64,000 nucleotides of DNA, taken from contig JAGFMI010000001.1 in NCBI GenBank assembly GCA_021030905.1, forward strand, positions 620,001 to 684,000, given 5' to 3'. A model generated the notes under the pieces. That model had not been told where the DNA came from. It saw only the letters and a program-made list of their open reading frames with translations, and made no database searches. Shown piece by piece: positions 35,036 through 46,350 of this stretch. The position numbers and the translations under genes were made by a program. Within the stretch, counting starts at the first letter, position 1, and each line of letters starts with the position of its first letter. The stretch is from Pyrenula massariospora (lineage: Eukaryota; Ascomycota; Eurotiomycetes; Pyrenulales; Pyrenulaceae).

Positions 35036-36648
35036 TGCGATGCTCGGAATTGATGTCGGTGGCCGCAGTAGCACTTGTAACAGCCTGAGCAGTCTGATGA
35101 TGCGATTCGGGGGTTTACCAATGTTCTGTCAATTCAGCTGAAGGAGTTGGCTGGGCGTAATCTTCGCCGAGTCTTTTTTACGAGTGAACAGCTCTGCGAA
35201 TGCAAAGAGTTACTCAAGCGGATGCTCGGTTCTACCCAGTACTTGACAAGTCAATGCCAGCTATTGAAGGTAGAGATCAGAGATCAGGGGCTTGAGTGGT
35301 GCAGACTGAACAAGGCTCGCACAGGAGACGAGGAGGTGGACGGAAGAGGAGCAACAAAGGACAAGTCTCTCAGTGTTTTGGGGAGAACAACAAATATTCT
35401 GTGTCTCGAGGTTTGGAGACGCCAAGATTATCTCACTTGTGGCCCGAGCTCACCGACTTTCTGCTCCACTTTCTACTACACGTTGACACTACACGAAAAC
35501 TTCTGACTTTACCCTGCCCACCATCCCTCCGTCTGCGTTACCAGCCACGTTGTCAGTCCTGCAAGCCTCATATCTGCCTGAAACTTTGGGCATTACCGCC
35601 CTGTTTAATGATTGAGGAGCAGTATCCGGGCATTTCCGCCTTGTGAAGGGCTCGAATCTAAGCGCTACCATCAAAAAGCTTCTGACGCAAGAAATTTATT
35701 AAGCACCCAGAATTTAATATGTTGAAAGCGCCTACCATCCTCTCAACCGTGCCTTGCAAAGCTTATGATGGCTAGCTTCCCTCCGCACCGTGCTCTAATG
35801 TTGTCTTCGCGCATCTTCTTCCAGCTGCCTCCCATCTTCTTTTTCTCAACAATCTGCTCATTATTACCAACGGAAATTCCCCAATTCAGGCAGCAGGCCC
35901 TTCTTAGATTATCTGACGTCCTGCTGGAAGATAGTGGAAAGGGACTTTGCTGGTAGGTTCAAAGAAGTTCCTTCAGAGATAAGGCTTCAGTGGCTTTGGC
36001 CGAGAAGAATTAGGCTTGTTTGGACCGACTCAGAGACTAAGGGGCTTTTTTGGACCTGCTGATAAGGCATGGCTCGAGGACTCAGCCCTAGAAACTATGA
36101 TAGCATTAAGCGGCGCCGGTCATGGGTAAAATCGTCGCAGCTACCACTTAAATCAGCCTACAGAAGCAGCCGTGACCAGATAATCTGTAGCATAGCTTGC
36201 TCAGCGTACTATTATTTTCAATCCAGGTTTCTAATTGTGGACTGTCATCAAACACCTCCAAATCTAAAGTAGTTTAAAACCTATTCACCCGTATTGTATC
36301 TCCTCTTAATCTATCACTAAGACTTTAGAATATTCCAATTACTAGATATCCCATGCTAAGTTCACGCTGGGAAACACGGAAAAATTTCTTGAAATGTGAA
36401 CAATTCGCAAATCCAGTAGATTAGGAACACTCCATACATCGACCATTTTCCTTGTTCGCCATCATTGATAATACATTAACAGCCTTTCTTTCTCCATTCT
36501 ACCTGCCAAAGGTGCCACGATGTCTAGCTACTGGTAGGAAAGACAGCAAGAAACACGAGACGTAGCTTCTTTTTCGCATGTCTCATCGCCATAAGCTCCC
36601 AGCACAAAATGTCAAGATCTTCTTCTCGCGTTTATACTGACTACGCAG
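35036..36648. other. intergenic region
   Basis: Open frames on the plus strand (35147..35506, 35296..35646) have no domain or family resemblance. A short imperfect duplication, GGCTTNTTTGGACC at about 36013 and 36044, is the only pattern noted. I call no gene. Confidence 0.4.
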
Positions 36649-38468
36649 TCACAGCCCTGCCGTGAACTGGCTGACTGATTCTTCCGGTAGTACATTCTCC
36701 ATATTTGGAATCGGCGCAGTGTCCCTGATTATATCCCCGTTTTCTAAGTCATGTACGTTTCTCAACGCATAGACTTCGTGACCACAAGCTTCAGAGTCCG
36801 CTTTGCCTACCAAGAGTGCTTTGTCCTGGAAAGCTATCCCGGAGTTATTAGCATCCCTAGCCTTCTTCGGGTACTGGTTGATAGTGGGGGGCCGTAATGA
36901 AACAAGCGGTCGGACGCTACGGATTGTTTTCTTGGGACTGTCGCCTTTGCTAAAGAAGAGCCAAAGGGAAGGGAGGTTGACTGCCACGAAGCACATTCCC
37001 CCTGATAGGACTGTCCAGAAAATGACCTGAATTTCTTTAACTGCACTTTAATCAGTGGTGAGAAGCCAATAGTCAGAGATGTTGAGACTGACCGGCTCGC
37101 TCTCGAATTATAGCCTCAGTGTTGCCTGTTATTGCAGAGACATGACCAACATTAGTTCTTGGTAGGAAATAATCGCAGGATCTAGCATTTGGAAGCTTAA
37201 GTCATGCAGGACTAGGAGAACTGACCTTCGAGGGTGGACACAACGATGGACATACGTGCAAGTGACGCGCCAAAACCTCTATTCACAGACATTGCTAGTC
37301 AATACCAAGCGCCTTCTGAATATGTCATATACCTTGAACAGACAACTTACACAAATGCGAGCAGAAATACACCGATCACAGCGAATTTGCGTTGCATCGA
37401 CATCTTCAGGCGCAAGATCTAAAAGTATTGTGGTCAGGATCTCATATCCCTCGTTTGAGTGGTAGATTCAAACCTGAACATACCCGAGGTATTGGCAAGC
37501 AGATGATTAAGAAGTCCAGAATGGCATCGCTGATAACCCAGCTATAGACACCCCTCAGCGTGCTGCCACAGTATTTCTTACTGGTTTCCGGGTCTTCAGA
37601 CCACGCAGCACTGAAATGAGTTCCACATTGTAGTGGCAGAAAAGTAACAAACAAAGCTGTCCACAACGTGACAACCACCACTGCAATCGTTATGAGAGTT
37701 CCGAGTACGTCACGAAAGCCATGGGGGCAGAATATGCGATAGAAGAAGAGAAGTGCGCTTGCTTTGATGCAACCAAAGCAAAGCGTGGAGAGAATGTCGT
37801 GGGAGTAATAAATCTAGCACAAGATGTTAATTTCACTGCTTACATTGAAGCCAAGTAAATATTTACCAGCGTCATGAATTTGGTCCCTTTTAGCTTCTTG
37901 ATAGAATCCAGATTTTGTGGCCATGCGATAGCCCCATGTTGTACGCCTACAACGTTTGTTACATTTTGAATTCTTTCAGTGTAAGGCCCTATTGAGACTC
38001 ACCCACGATAATCACGAGACAAGTGCCTACCAAAAATGCCTTGGAGAGGTCATATTAGCCAACTGTCACCTCACAAGAATCAGAGATGTTGTTCTGCTCG
38101 TAATCAGACAACAGAAAACTCTAGATATAAGCAGTCCCTTATATTATCACATATGACCGCGAGCCAAACCAGCATAGCCTACATAGTTTTCAATCGAAGA
38201 GAAGTTGATGGAGGCCACTGATTATAGAAGAATAAAGTTGGTGCACTATGAGAAAGCCATAACCAAGCTAGTATCGACAGCATGCATCAAAACTTTCAGA
38301 TCAATTACTCACATAAGCTGGGAGAGTCAACCAGTCATCCCATCTGAGCACAGCCCTTTGTCTGTATCGAGCATAAAATCGCAATGCCAAAATAATGGCC
38401 CCAACTCCGATAAATACTCCACAGAGCGCATACAGACTCTGATGATGTATAGGAGCGTATTCAACCAT
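36649..38468 (-). CDS. SAT4/PTH11-like integral membrane protein (fungal rhodopsin-type domain), 382 aa
   Basis: There are eight exons, 38468..38313, 38039..38003 (37 nt), 37946..37867, 37813..37484, 37418..37351, 37278..37226, 37125..37093 (33 nt) and 37040..36649; the phases close at 383 codons. The family has seven TM helices and includes Pth11-type receptor-like proteins of the plasma membrane; ligands are mostly unknown. Diagnostic motifs are 'LALRFYARYRQRAVLRWDDW' after TM1, 'ALLFFYRIFCPHGFRDVL', 'VTLWTALFVTFLPLQC' and 'SDAILDFLIICLPIP'. There is no CFEM domain at the N-terminus, so it belongs to the short class. The C-terminal ~75 residues are hydrophilic and cytosolic. The exon 5/6 junction and the long first intron (273 nt) are the least certain parts. 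Confidence 0.85.
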
Positions 38469-40319
38469 AGTGACGAAGACAAGTTGGAAGAGCAGATTTC
38501 CTGAGAACCAGCAAATGATTGAGCAATTCTGGGAAAGCTTTATGACTGAAGAATAAGGGTCGCGAGTTGTCAAAGGTCGGCTTCCGATGGAACACAGAGT
38601 ACACTATGAACGGCCGAATAATTACCGTATTGGCTTGCATGCGAGCCTAGATGTCAGAAGCCATGACATATCGGATTAATGGTAACGACGCCGTTCCAGC
38701 TAATTACTCGATATACCATGGCGTTTGATACTCAACATCGATAGGAACACGTTCGATGATACGTCCTCTCATGCAGCCTTGTCGTGATCGGCTGTAGTCG
38801 AGCCGCTGCATAATCCAAAAAGTCATTCCCGCCGTAGCACAGCTTCGGTTAGTAGATAACGCGGCCGGGTGTCACAGCGTAGCAGATTCATACCACGAAT
38901 AACGGGCCGAGCCTGCTGTGCGATATGAATACGAGATGTCCGGTATGGAAATGATGCGCAATGCGGGCCGCTGACGAAGCAGCGGCTAACAAGGGGGCCG
39001 TTGCGTCGACTCCTTGACTGCATTTTTTTCACGAGGTTGGAAGCGACTTGAGCTGAGCCCGATGCCACACATTCAAGACTCAGATGCAGAGTCATGACTT
39101 TGAATGACAGACTTGACGGTCAAAATGTCATTCTCTCATACGCGGGACTTGCGGGCCTGCGGAGGGATCCATTTGAATCCTGCCAATCACCAAACACTTG
39201 TCGTATGTCTATGTGCGACGATCTAGGACAATAAACGTTGTTACAGGATAGCTTCGCCCAAGTTGTTTAACCATACAAACATCTAGTATTGGCAATCTAG
39301 ACCATTGCTCCCTACGATGGCACGATACAAGAAAACGGTCATTTTCACGAGAAATGACGATAAGAAACTTTCAGATATCCAAGTTTTCTCATCACTACCA
39401 TGCAGAGCCAGGTCTTTCCTTTCATACTAATGATATCAGCCTTAAAACATAAGAAGCCCGGGCTGCCTTGTGGCTGCTCACGTAATTTACATCTGAACCA
39501 TAAGAGATCCGCTTCTAATCACTGGAAGAACAAGAAGCTGAAGCTCCGGGTCTGCCTGAAACAATGTGGCATGCAAGTTGTCTCGCGACGTCGACCAATC
39601 AAAGACATCGTCCGCATTCTTGGCTGATTCAGCTCAGGTGCGTTGCTTCAGGGACATACACCCTTGCAGAACATCACCAACCAATCCTCATCAGTGCATT
39701 CCTGCGGCAACCAGATTACGTCACACTGTCCGAGCCGGCTACTTGAGTCTGTTTCATCAGCGATGATCGCCTGTATCGTGCCTGATACCAGCTGATAAAC
39801 CATCTGACCGTGATTGATGATGGCGAAGCTCGGCCATCCCACAATAGTAGGTAGTGGATAGCGATTCAAACGTGGACGTTTGATGTTTCGGCAAGAATTC
39901 GGCCGACTTCCAACGGAGGTACGTCTTGATCAAGCCTTGTGCAAACAAAGGAAGCTAGTCTTGCGCCTCGTCCACTGGGATCAACTTTCGAGAGCCCTTA
40001 CACATTGGGAGAATGGATTCTATACTTACGTACCTTGTCATCGTTACATGTTCTGAGGAACTTTTCTTAGACTTCGCAATCTCCAATTAGATCAAAGCTA
40101 GCTAAAGATGGGATGACCGATCTATCGAGGGCAAGATAAGCTAGACGACGTTTCAAACAAGTACTACGGTGACGACGACTACGCCAAGGACCAGAAGGCT
40201 CCAAATATTCTTGCTCGAGATCTAGTATGCATTTCGAATACATCGCCCATCTATATAGATCAAAGTATTCTGGAAGAATCCGAGGGATGACAGAAGAAAT
40301 GCCAAGGGCAAAAGCATAT
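38469..40319. other. intergenic region
   Basis: A minus-strand open stretch at 39648..39890 reads like real coding sequence (for example 'LNRYPLPTIVGWPSFAIIN') and may be an exon of a small or decayed gene, but no complete model could be built. Nothing else is recognised. Confidence 0.4.
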
Positions 40320-43094
40320 CTACACCACGTCCATCCTGCCCTTAGCTACTCGTCGCTGCGAAAACGCGTTTGAAACCTTGGCTACGTCGGGAATTACCCG
40401 GCAATTTTGCATTATATGTTCCGACTCAGATCTTTTAGCCGCTAAAATCGATTTCATTGTCTTGCAGTGGATAGCACGATTCAGGCTCTTCGAGATCCCG
40501 TCTCCGGTATACCCGAAGACACCAAAGGCACCTGCAATGGCGTGAGTGGGAACTTCGCATTTTGATGATAGATTTGGCGTATTCTCACCATATATCGGTT
40601 CATATACGATGCCACTGAATCCCTTTCCACATCCTTTCGCAAACCCAAGCGCACCTTCGTCTCTAGCACCTTTATACGGCTTGTAGAAGAAGCCGCCAAC
40701 GCCGTCATAGAAACCGTGGACTAGGGACTGTGGTATTTTCAATCCTCAGCTGAATCGCGTTATGGATAAGACTAACCTTGCCAGCGACTGTAGCTCCGCT
40801 CTTCCAGCCTGTGATTTGTTCTCGGTCTTTCACACTCTCACCCCAAAGTCGCGGCACATTGCGAAAACCTTCGGCAAGAGCGAGAGGCACATCTACCATG
40901 CCACCCTTGAACGTACCCACAGCCAAGTGGTTTACACCTTTTGCAAATGCGAGTCCTGCTTGCCCATGCAATCTTGCTTGGCTTTTGGTCTCAGACTCCG
41001 ACTTAGGGTTATCAAGATAAACTTTGACGGGATCCGCAAACATTCCTACCGTCGAAGCTGTCACGTCGGTAGCCAGACCAATTCCTGCGGAAGAAGCGCT
41101 TGTGATAGGGTCCCATCTCTTGTTCTCAATCAATATGGGACTCGGTCCATAGCTGTAGCGCTGTTAGTATATTCTCTGTTGCTATGAGAAAACAGAGTCC
41201 TACTGTTTCAGATGTTTTCGCTTGAATTTCAGCTCCGGTGCTCGGCACAAGGCTTCAACGGCTATATTTGAGAGCCTCATTGGAACCTTACAGTGCGCGT
41301 AAAGCCAAGTTGCTGGCTGCTGTGACACAAGCTCGCAATCCATGCTGTCCCGTGGTAGCTGGCGGTGGAACGACGCCACTGCTTGCCTGACCCCATTTTC
41401 ACGACGCACCTTCTGAGCGATGTCGTTTGCTGCTGCCATTGCTGCTGGACTCAAGCAGAAGCTGATTGCGTCGGCAAGGCTTTTGCTGCTCAATGCTTTG
41501 TACGGGATTGGCTCAGGTCCAGCTCTCGCGTTAGCGATCATTTGACCCCAGAATGGCTGATCTCCGAAGAACGGCACAACAACTGTGGGCCGAGCATTGA
41601 GAAGGCCACAAGCCGTGGTGCCGGCCCCTCCATGATGAACAACGGCGGACACTCGTTGAAACAACCATTCGTGGGGACAATCACCTAGATAAAAAATATT
41701 CTCTCTTGCCGAATCTTCACCAATCTTACTCCAGCCACGGGAGATAATGGCTCGAGCGCCAGTACGTTCGATAGCTTCCAGCAGGATAGTAGTAAGACGA
41801 GCCGGATCATCAATAACGATGCTACCAAATCCTATGTAGACCGGAGCAGGTCCAGAAGCGAGAAATGCTGCGAGGTCTGGCGGAGGTGTATACACTGGTG
41901 TTTCTCGAAAGAAGAAACCACACACGTCTTCCTGAAGTCAGCCTTGGTTCAACCTGAGGCAAGTGAAATTGCATCTTACCGATATGGCTGAGCCAATCGA
42001 CCGGTTTAGGCACCAAGGCGGCTGACCAACAGTAGGTGTGAGGGATCTTTAACGTTGAGGTCAGAAATGGGCCTTCAGAAGTTGGCACGGCTTCGAGGTC
42101 CATCGATTTGCGCCACGTGTTAATGACACCGCCGATCCTCAATGGCTGTTAGCACAATCTCTGTCAGCATTTTCAATTACTTACCCCTGCCAAGTCATCC
42201 ACTCTACCATACCATAGGAAAGGTAATTTGCCAGTCGGGGTTCGTGCTTCGAGTCTTTAATGTTTGCCAGTGGATGCGGGAATGCCCGAGTACTCGTCCA
42301 TGGCATTGTAAAGACAAGGTGCACTGGAATCCTCAATAGCTCTGCACAGTGGATATGTGCAAAACTGACGGGGTTTGCAATGATTGCTTGGGCGACAAAA
42401 GGCACCTGCGAATCTGGATCAGGTTCAATACATGACTTCCAGCAGCCATCAAGCATCTCGGCAATCATAGCTCGCTTGCGTTGTATCTCGCCTTCTCGCA
42501 GGGTCTTCATTCCCGGTATCAGGCCAGGGTTTTTGACCATGTACTACTTCTTCTATCAGCATCGGCAAGGACACTATGGGTTTAAAACAAACAGCCATCA
42601 ATTGGGCTGGATCGCCTCCAATGGGATAGAATTCCAAGCCTGCCTGCTTCACAAATTGCTTGAAAACGTCATGCGTGGCCAAACGAACTCTATGACCGTG
42701 CCGTTGAAGCTCATTGCCTAGGGCAACAAACGGCTGTACATCACCACGGCTTCCAACAACGTGGATCACAATGTTAAGTGGAATGTCCCATTGTACGTTG
42801 CTGCTGGCAGCAGTATCACTTTCAACCGGTATCAGACCATCTTCAACATGTGCGGGGACAAATTTGCTGAGCGCTCGGCCGAGTCTTGAATCAATTTCTA
42901 TATTTATTCGTCCATCTGATCGCAAAAAATTAGCAAATTAAAACGTAGAGCGGACGCTAGGTCGGGATTTGCTGGATCATACCCTGAACATCTAGAGCCT
43001 CCTTTTCATCGAAAATGGACTTCTCGAGGCATGTCGATGATTCCGAGGTAACGACAGTGCTGCCCTCTAATTCAGCTATGGCCTGGGTGGCCAT
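40320..43094 (-). CDS. sterol 3-beta-glucosyltransferase-like GT1 enzyme, 819 aa
   Basis: There are seven exons, 43094..42983, 42915..42593, 42543..42185, 42137..41980, 41927..41204, 41152..40777 and 40727..40320; the phases close at 820 codons. It resembles the UGT80/Atg26 branch that transfers glucose from a UDP-sugar to sterols. The N-terminal GT-B half has '[20 protein letters not shown]' and '[14 protein letters not shown]'. The C-terminal half has the UDP-sugar loop '[19 protein letters not shown]' followed by [10 protein letters not shown]. Beyond the GT lies a fungal extension starting YGPSPILIE with Gly-rich membrane-associating helices ('[18 protein letters not shown]'). It lacks the PH and GRAM domains of Atg26, so a role in pexophagy is unlikely. 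A start at 43151 is also possible. A Zn2Cys6 regulator is divergent next door. Confidence 0.88.
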
Positions 43095-43751
43095 CGGGTT
43101 CAAGGAGAATTTTAGGGGTTGGCGCCGTGCAAGAATAGGCCGTAGATGCAATCATAGCGGCCATATTTCTTTTATGTCGTCGAAGTGCCATGGTTGTCGC
43201 GTGTCTGCCCTTGGGATCCAAAATGGTCTGAAGGTAGCCTCGGATGATATGAAGTTGGATTTGACCTTAATAAGCTAGGGGAGTGCCAAATCTAGACCTA
43301 ATTAGGAATTTAAGGCGATGAAGTCGAGGTCGGTGGATCCTGCAGCACGCGTCAACGTCATTCCGCGTACGAGGCTTGGTCTTGAAGAACGAAAGTGATT
43401 GGAGTTGTTGCTCTAGGCTGATTGTAGGGGCATTTGGGGGCGAATCCTCCAAAATTATAGGGTAACCATTTTTGGAAAGGTCTCAACATAGGGCAATTCC
43501 GATGGGTGGTTCTCCGTGTCAAAAGTCGTGGCGCATCCTATTTACGCCGGGCGGGTGCTGTTCTGATGCTAAAATCCAGATGCACTACAGCTTCTGAAAC
43601 TCAGCTTTGATACCCTCTAACGACCAGATTTCCGAGGCTGAATTTCGCGTGAGAATCGCCGTGATAATACTTCTGTAACCACTACTGCGAGATGATAGCG
43701 GCCATCGTGTAATCTGTGAAACTACGAGAGCCACGCTGGAAATGCTTAAGA
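43095..43751. promoter_or_regulatory. divergent promoter region between GT1 gene and Zn2Cys6 regulator
   Basis: These 657 bp separate divergent start codons. No clear TATA box or inverted CGG site was identified by eye. Confidence 0.4.
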
Positions 43752-45305
43752 ATGCCCAAGTCAAAGCTTGGCTGCAGGACATGTCGTCGCCGCAAAATCA
43801 AGTGCGATGAGGAGTTTCCTACCTGTCAACAATGTCGAAAGGCAGGGCGACAATGCGACGGACCGTTCAAACACAAATTTGTCTATGTCGGCCCCGGCGA
43901 ACGCCATGGAACGAACACAAAGCACAAGACAAATACTATACTGCCTCGACAATGCTCCATTATGCCTTTCTCCAATTCCTCTGAAGCACGGACTTTCCAC
44001 TACTTTCTCAGCAAAGCGGCGCCAGATTTGGGTGGAGATCTTGACGCAGACTTTTGGACAGTCTTACTGCCTAAGATTAGCCATGGAGACCGTGCAGTAC
44101 GAAACGCGCTCCTAGCAATTAGTCATCTCTACGAGCAGCCTTCATATGCCTCGGGGCAAGCTTCTGTGCAAGACGTGAAAACCGCCTTAATGCCCCAATG
44201 GTATGTACGCAGCCTATCCGAATTCAACTCAAGGATCGCAACCTTAAGATGTCGCAAAGACTACCAGCTGGCCTTGCTCAGCTGTCTACTATTCACCAAT
44301 ATCGAATTCCAACAGAACAATGTCCTGAACGCTTGCAATTTGCTGAAATGTGGACTTTCATTGGTCAAGAGCTCATGCCGAAAAGAAGAGAGTACACTTG
44401 ATATGTCAGATAGTACCACAAAGACTCTTGTGCACATGTTTGCCCGTCAACGCGTCCTACTGGCTATTTATGGCCATCCTACCGCACATGACCTCTTCAA
44501 TACGTTTGCTGAGACTCATTTTAACAATATCTCACCAATGAACTCCTTGAAAGAGGCGCGAGAGCGTCTCTTTGATTGTCTGAATGACTCGGCTCTTCTG
44601 GTACTTGCGGCTCGTACCGCTGAGATAAGCCATTCGGAGAGCCAAGACTGTTACACACTCTGGAAGGATCAAGAGCGTTTATCAAAAAAGTTAGAACTCT
44701 GGTATCACGACTTCGTACAATGCTGGGCTACAGACCAAGCAGGCCTTTCTTCGCAAGAAAGATCAATTGCATGCATCATGACCATAAATTACGAGATCGC
44801 TCTAGTTTGGGTATATACCTGTCTGCAACCAGAAATTGCAGCAGATCAGTACATGAATCGCTTTGAACGAATCGTGAACCTTGCGGAGGAAGTTGTACAG
44901 CAGAGGCATGAGATAGGACAGTCATCTGCCAAGTATTCTCCTGAGATGGGCGTGATTGCACCGCTCTTCTTGACAGGCTGGAAATGCAGGGACCCTGGTC
45001 TCAGAAGGAGAGCATTGAGCTTGCTCTACCAAGGTCCTGAGCAAGAAGCACTCTATTCAGCCGAATTGCATGCAAAAGCTCTGAAAGCCGTCATAGACAT
45101 AGAAGAAGGACATACTGCTGCGTCATCAAGTCATGACGGGGTTTCCGAAGGCTTGTTGCCCGCGGAAGAGGCTAGAGTGCGAAATTTGACTGTGCACTAT
45201 GAAACTTGGGACGGGATAAAAGTAAAACCAGCTCTTATATATCAGCAAATACGTCGCTCAGTTGAAAAAAGGCCAACCATGGTGGAGAAGACAATGCTAC
45301 TTTAA
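43752..45305 (+). CDS. Zn2Cys6 transcription factor, 517 aa
   Basis: This is a single exon. The ATG at 43752 (MPKSKLGCRTC) puts the zinc cluster right at the N-terminus as usual; the in-frame ATG 36 bp upstream is less likely. The cluster is C8-x2-C11-x6-C18-x6-C25-x2-C28-x6-C35 with the basic RRRKIK stretch that contacts DNA. The rest resembles the fungal-specific transcription factor domain of the type with 'FHYFLSKAAPDLGGDLDADFW' followed by 'RNALLAISHLYE'. It is a nuclear regulator with unknown targets. Its divergent position next to the GT1 gene makes that gene a candidate target. A middle homology region of helices (for example 'LLALRTAEI'-like segments) follows to the end. Confidence 0.9.
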   Translation: MPKSKLGCRTCRRRKIKCDEEFPTCQQCRKAGRQCDGPFKHKFVYVGPGERHGTNTKHKTNTILPRQCSIMPFSNSSEARTFHYFLSKAAPDLGGDLDADFWTVLLPKISHGDRAVRNALLAISHLYEQPSYASGQASVQDVKTALMPQWYVRSLSEFNSRIATLRCRKDYQLALLSCLLFTNIEFQQNNVLNACNLLKCGLSLVKSSCRKEESTLDMSDSTTKTLVHMFARQRVLLAIYGHPTAHDLFNTFAETHFNNISPMNSLKEARERLFDCLNDSALLVLAARTAEISHSESQDCYTLWKDQERLSKKLELWYHDFVQCWATDQAGLSSQERSIACIMTINYEIALVWVYTCLQPEIAADQYMNRFERIVNLAEEVVQQRHEIGQSSAKYSPEMGVIAPLFLTGWKCRDPGLRRRALSLLYQGPEQEALYSAELHAKALKAVIDIEEGHTAASSSHDGVSEGLLPAEEARVRNLTVHYETWDGIKVKPALIYQQIRRSVEKRPTMVEKTMLL

Positions 45306-46350
45306 CGCATTGTTGTAGTCATTCCGATATCTAACTCCGTGGCACTTGGATGATATTCACAGTATCCAAATATGCCGTGCAGAAGGCTGTCTACATTTAA
45401 GCTAACATTCGTGCGCGAGATCTACTTTTTGACAGGCAGATGCCACTCAACGGCTACCCTCTTGAAACGGATCTAAGTCCGGTCGGACGCCGGGCCAACA
45501 CCAATGGTATGCACAAGATTGTCCTGTACCACAGCTATGCTCGCTTACAACGAAAGTGTACCACCAGAGTCACATGTGCTGTTATCTGACTGGCTGAAAC
45601 GCATTTATTGCCTAAAGCGGTGAGGAGCGCATGTGGACCATTCTCAACTTAGGATCGCCTAAGTGTATATCAGGTCAAACCACTATGCTTTACGGGTTGT
45701 CCAAAGGAGACGACAAGGAATATAGCTTATAGTGTTGAACAGCCACCTTCGTCAGTTTCAAGATCGACGGGACAAGCAGGTGGCTCAGCGCCAAGACGAA
45801 TGACACATCTTGATGTCTACTAACTAGGTGTTCTACAAGTTTTGGGCTATACGTGGAAGCTAATAATTAAGAAGCGACAGCACATTATTTATGGTAATTA
45901 CGAAAAATTTTATAGGGTCAATGACGGGCAGACCAAGTTTCACGCGCCAAGAGCGGATTTTGCAATATCGTCAGTGAACTGTGCCGACCAGATGTTCATA
46001 AGGCTTACTCACGCCTTTTTAACCTCATTCGTCTGGCGTCGTGGCGCAAGCTATCGAACCACCCTCAATCGTCGTCCTACTCTCGGAAATACAATTGGTT
46101 AGGTCTGTATGGATCCGAGTACTTAGAATCCCTCGCTCCTGGAAAATCTCCTTGGTCTCCACCGAGAATCTTTACAACAACGAAAGCGACATCCAAATGG
46201 CAGCCGATCCTCGGCTCAATCCTGGGGATGCGCGATCTAGATTATCGAGGTCTTACTAGCGCCTTCGAGAAATATAAATTAAGCCATGTCTCTTTATCAT
46301 CGCCGCTCAGTACCTCAACTCTACACCCAAAAGATAGTTGCCTAGCCATC
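45306..46350. other. intergenic region with protease promoter
   Basis: No gene is recognised. An AT-rich TATA-like stretch (AAATATAAATTA) lies at about 46270-46281, roughly 75 bp before the protease ATG. Confidence 0.45.
46270..46281 (+). promoter_or_regulatory. TATA-like element of protease-like gene
   Basis: AAATATAAATTA lies about 70-80 bp upstream of ATG 46351. The open frame runs through it, but family resemblance begins after 46351. Confidence 0.45.
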
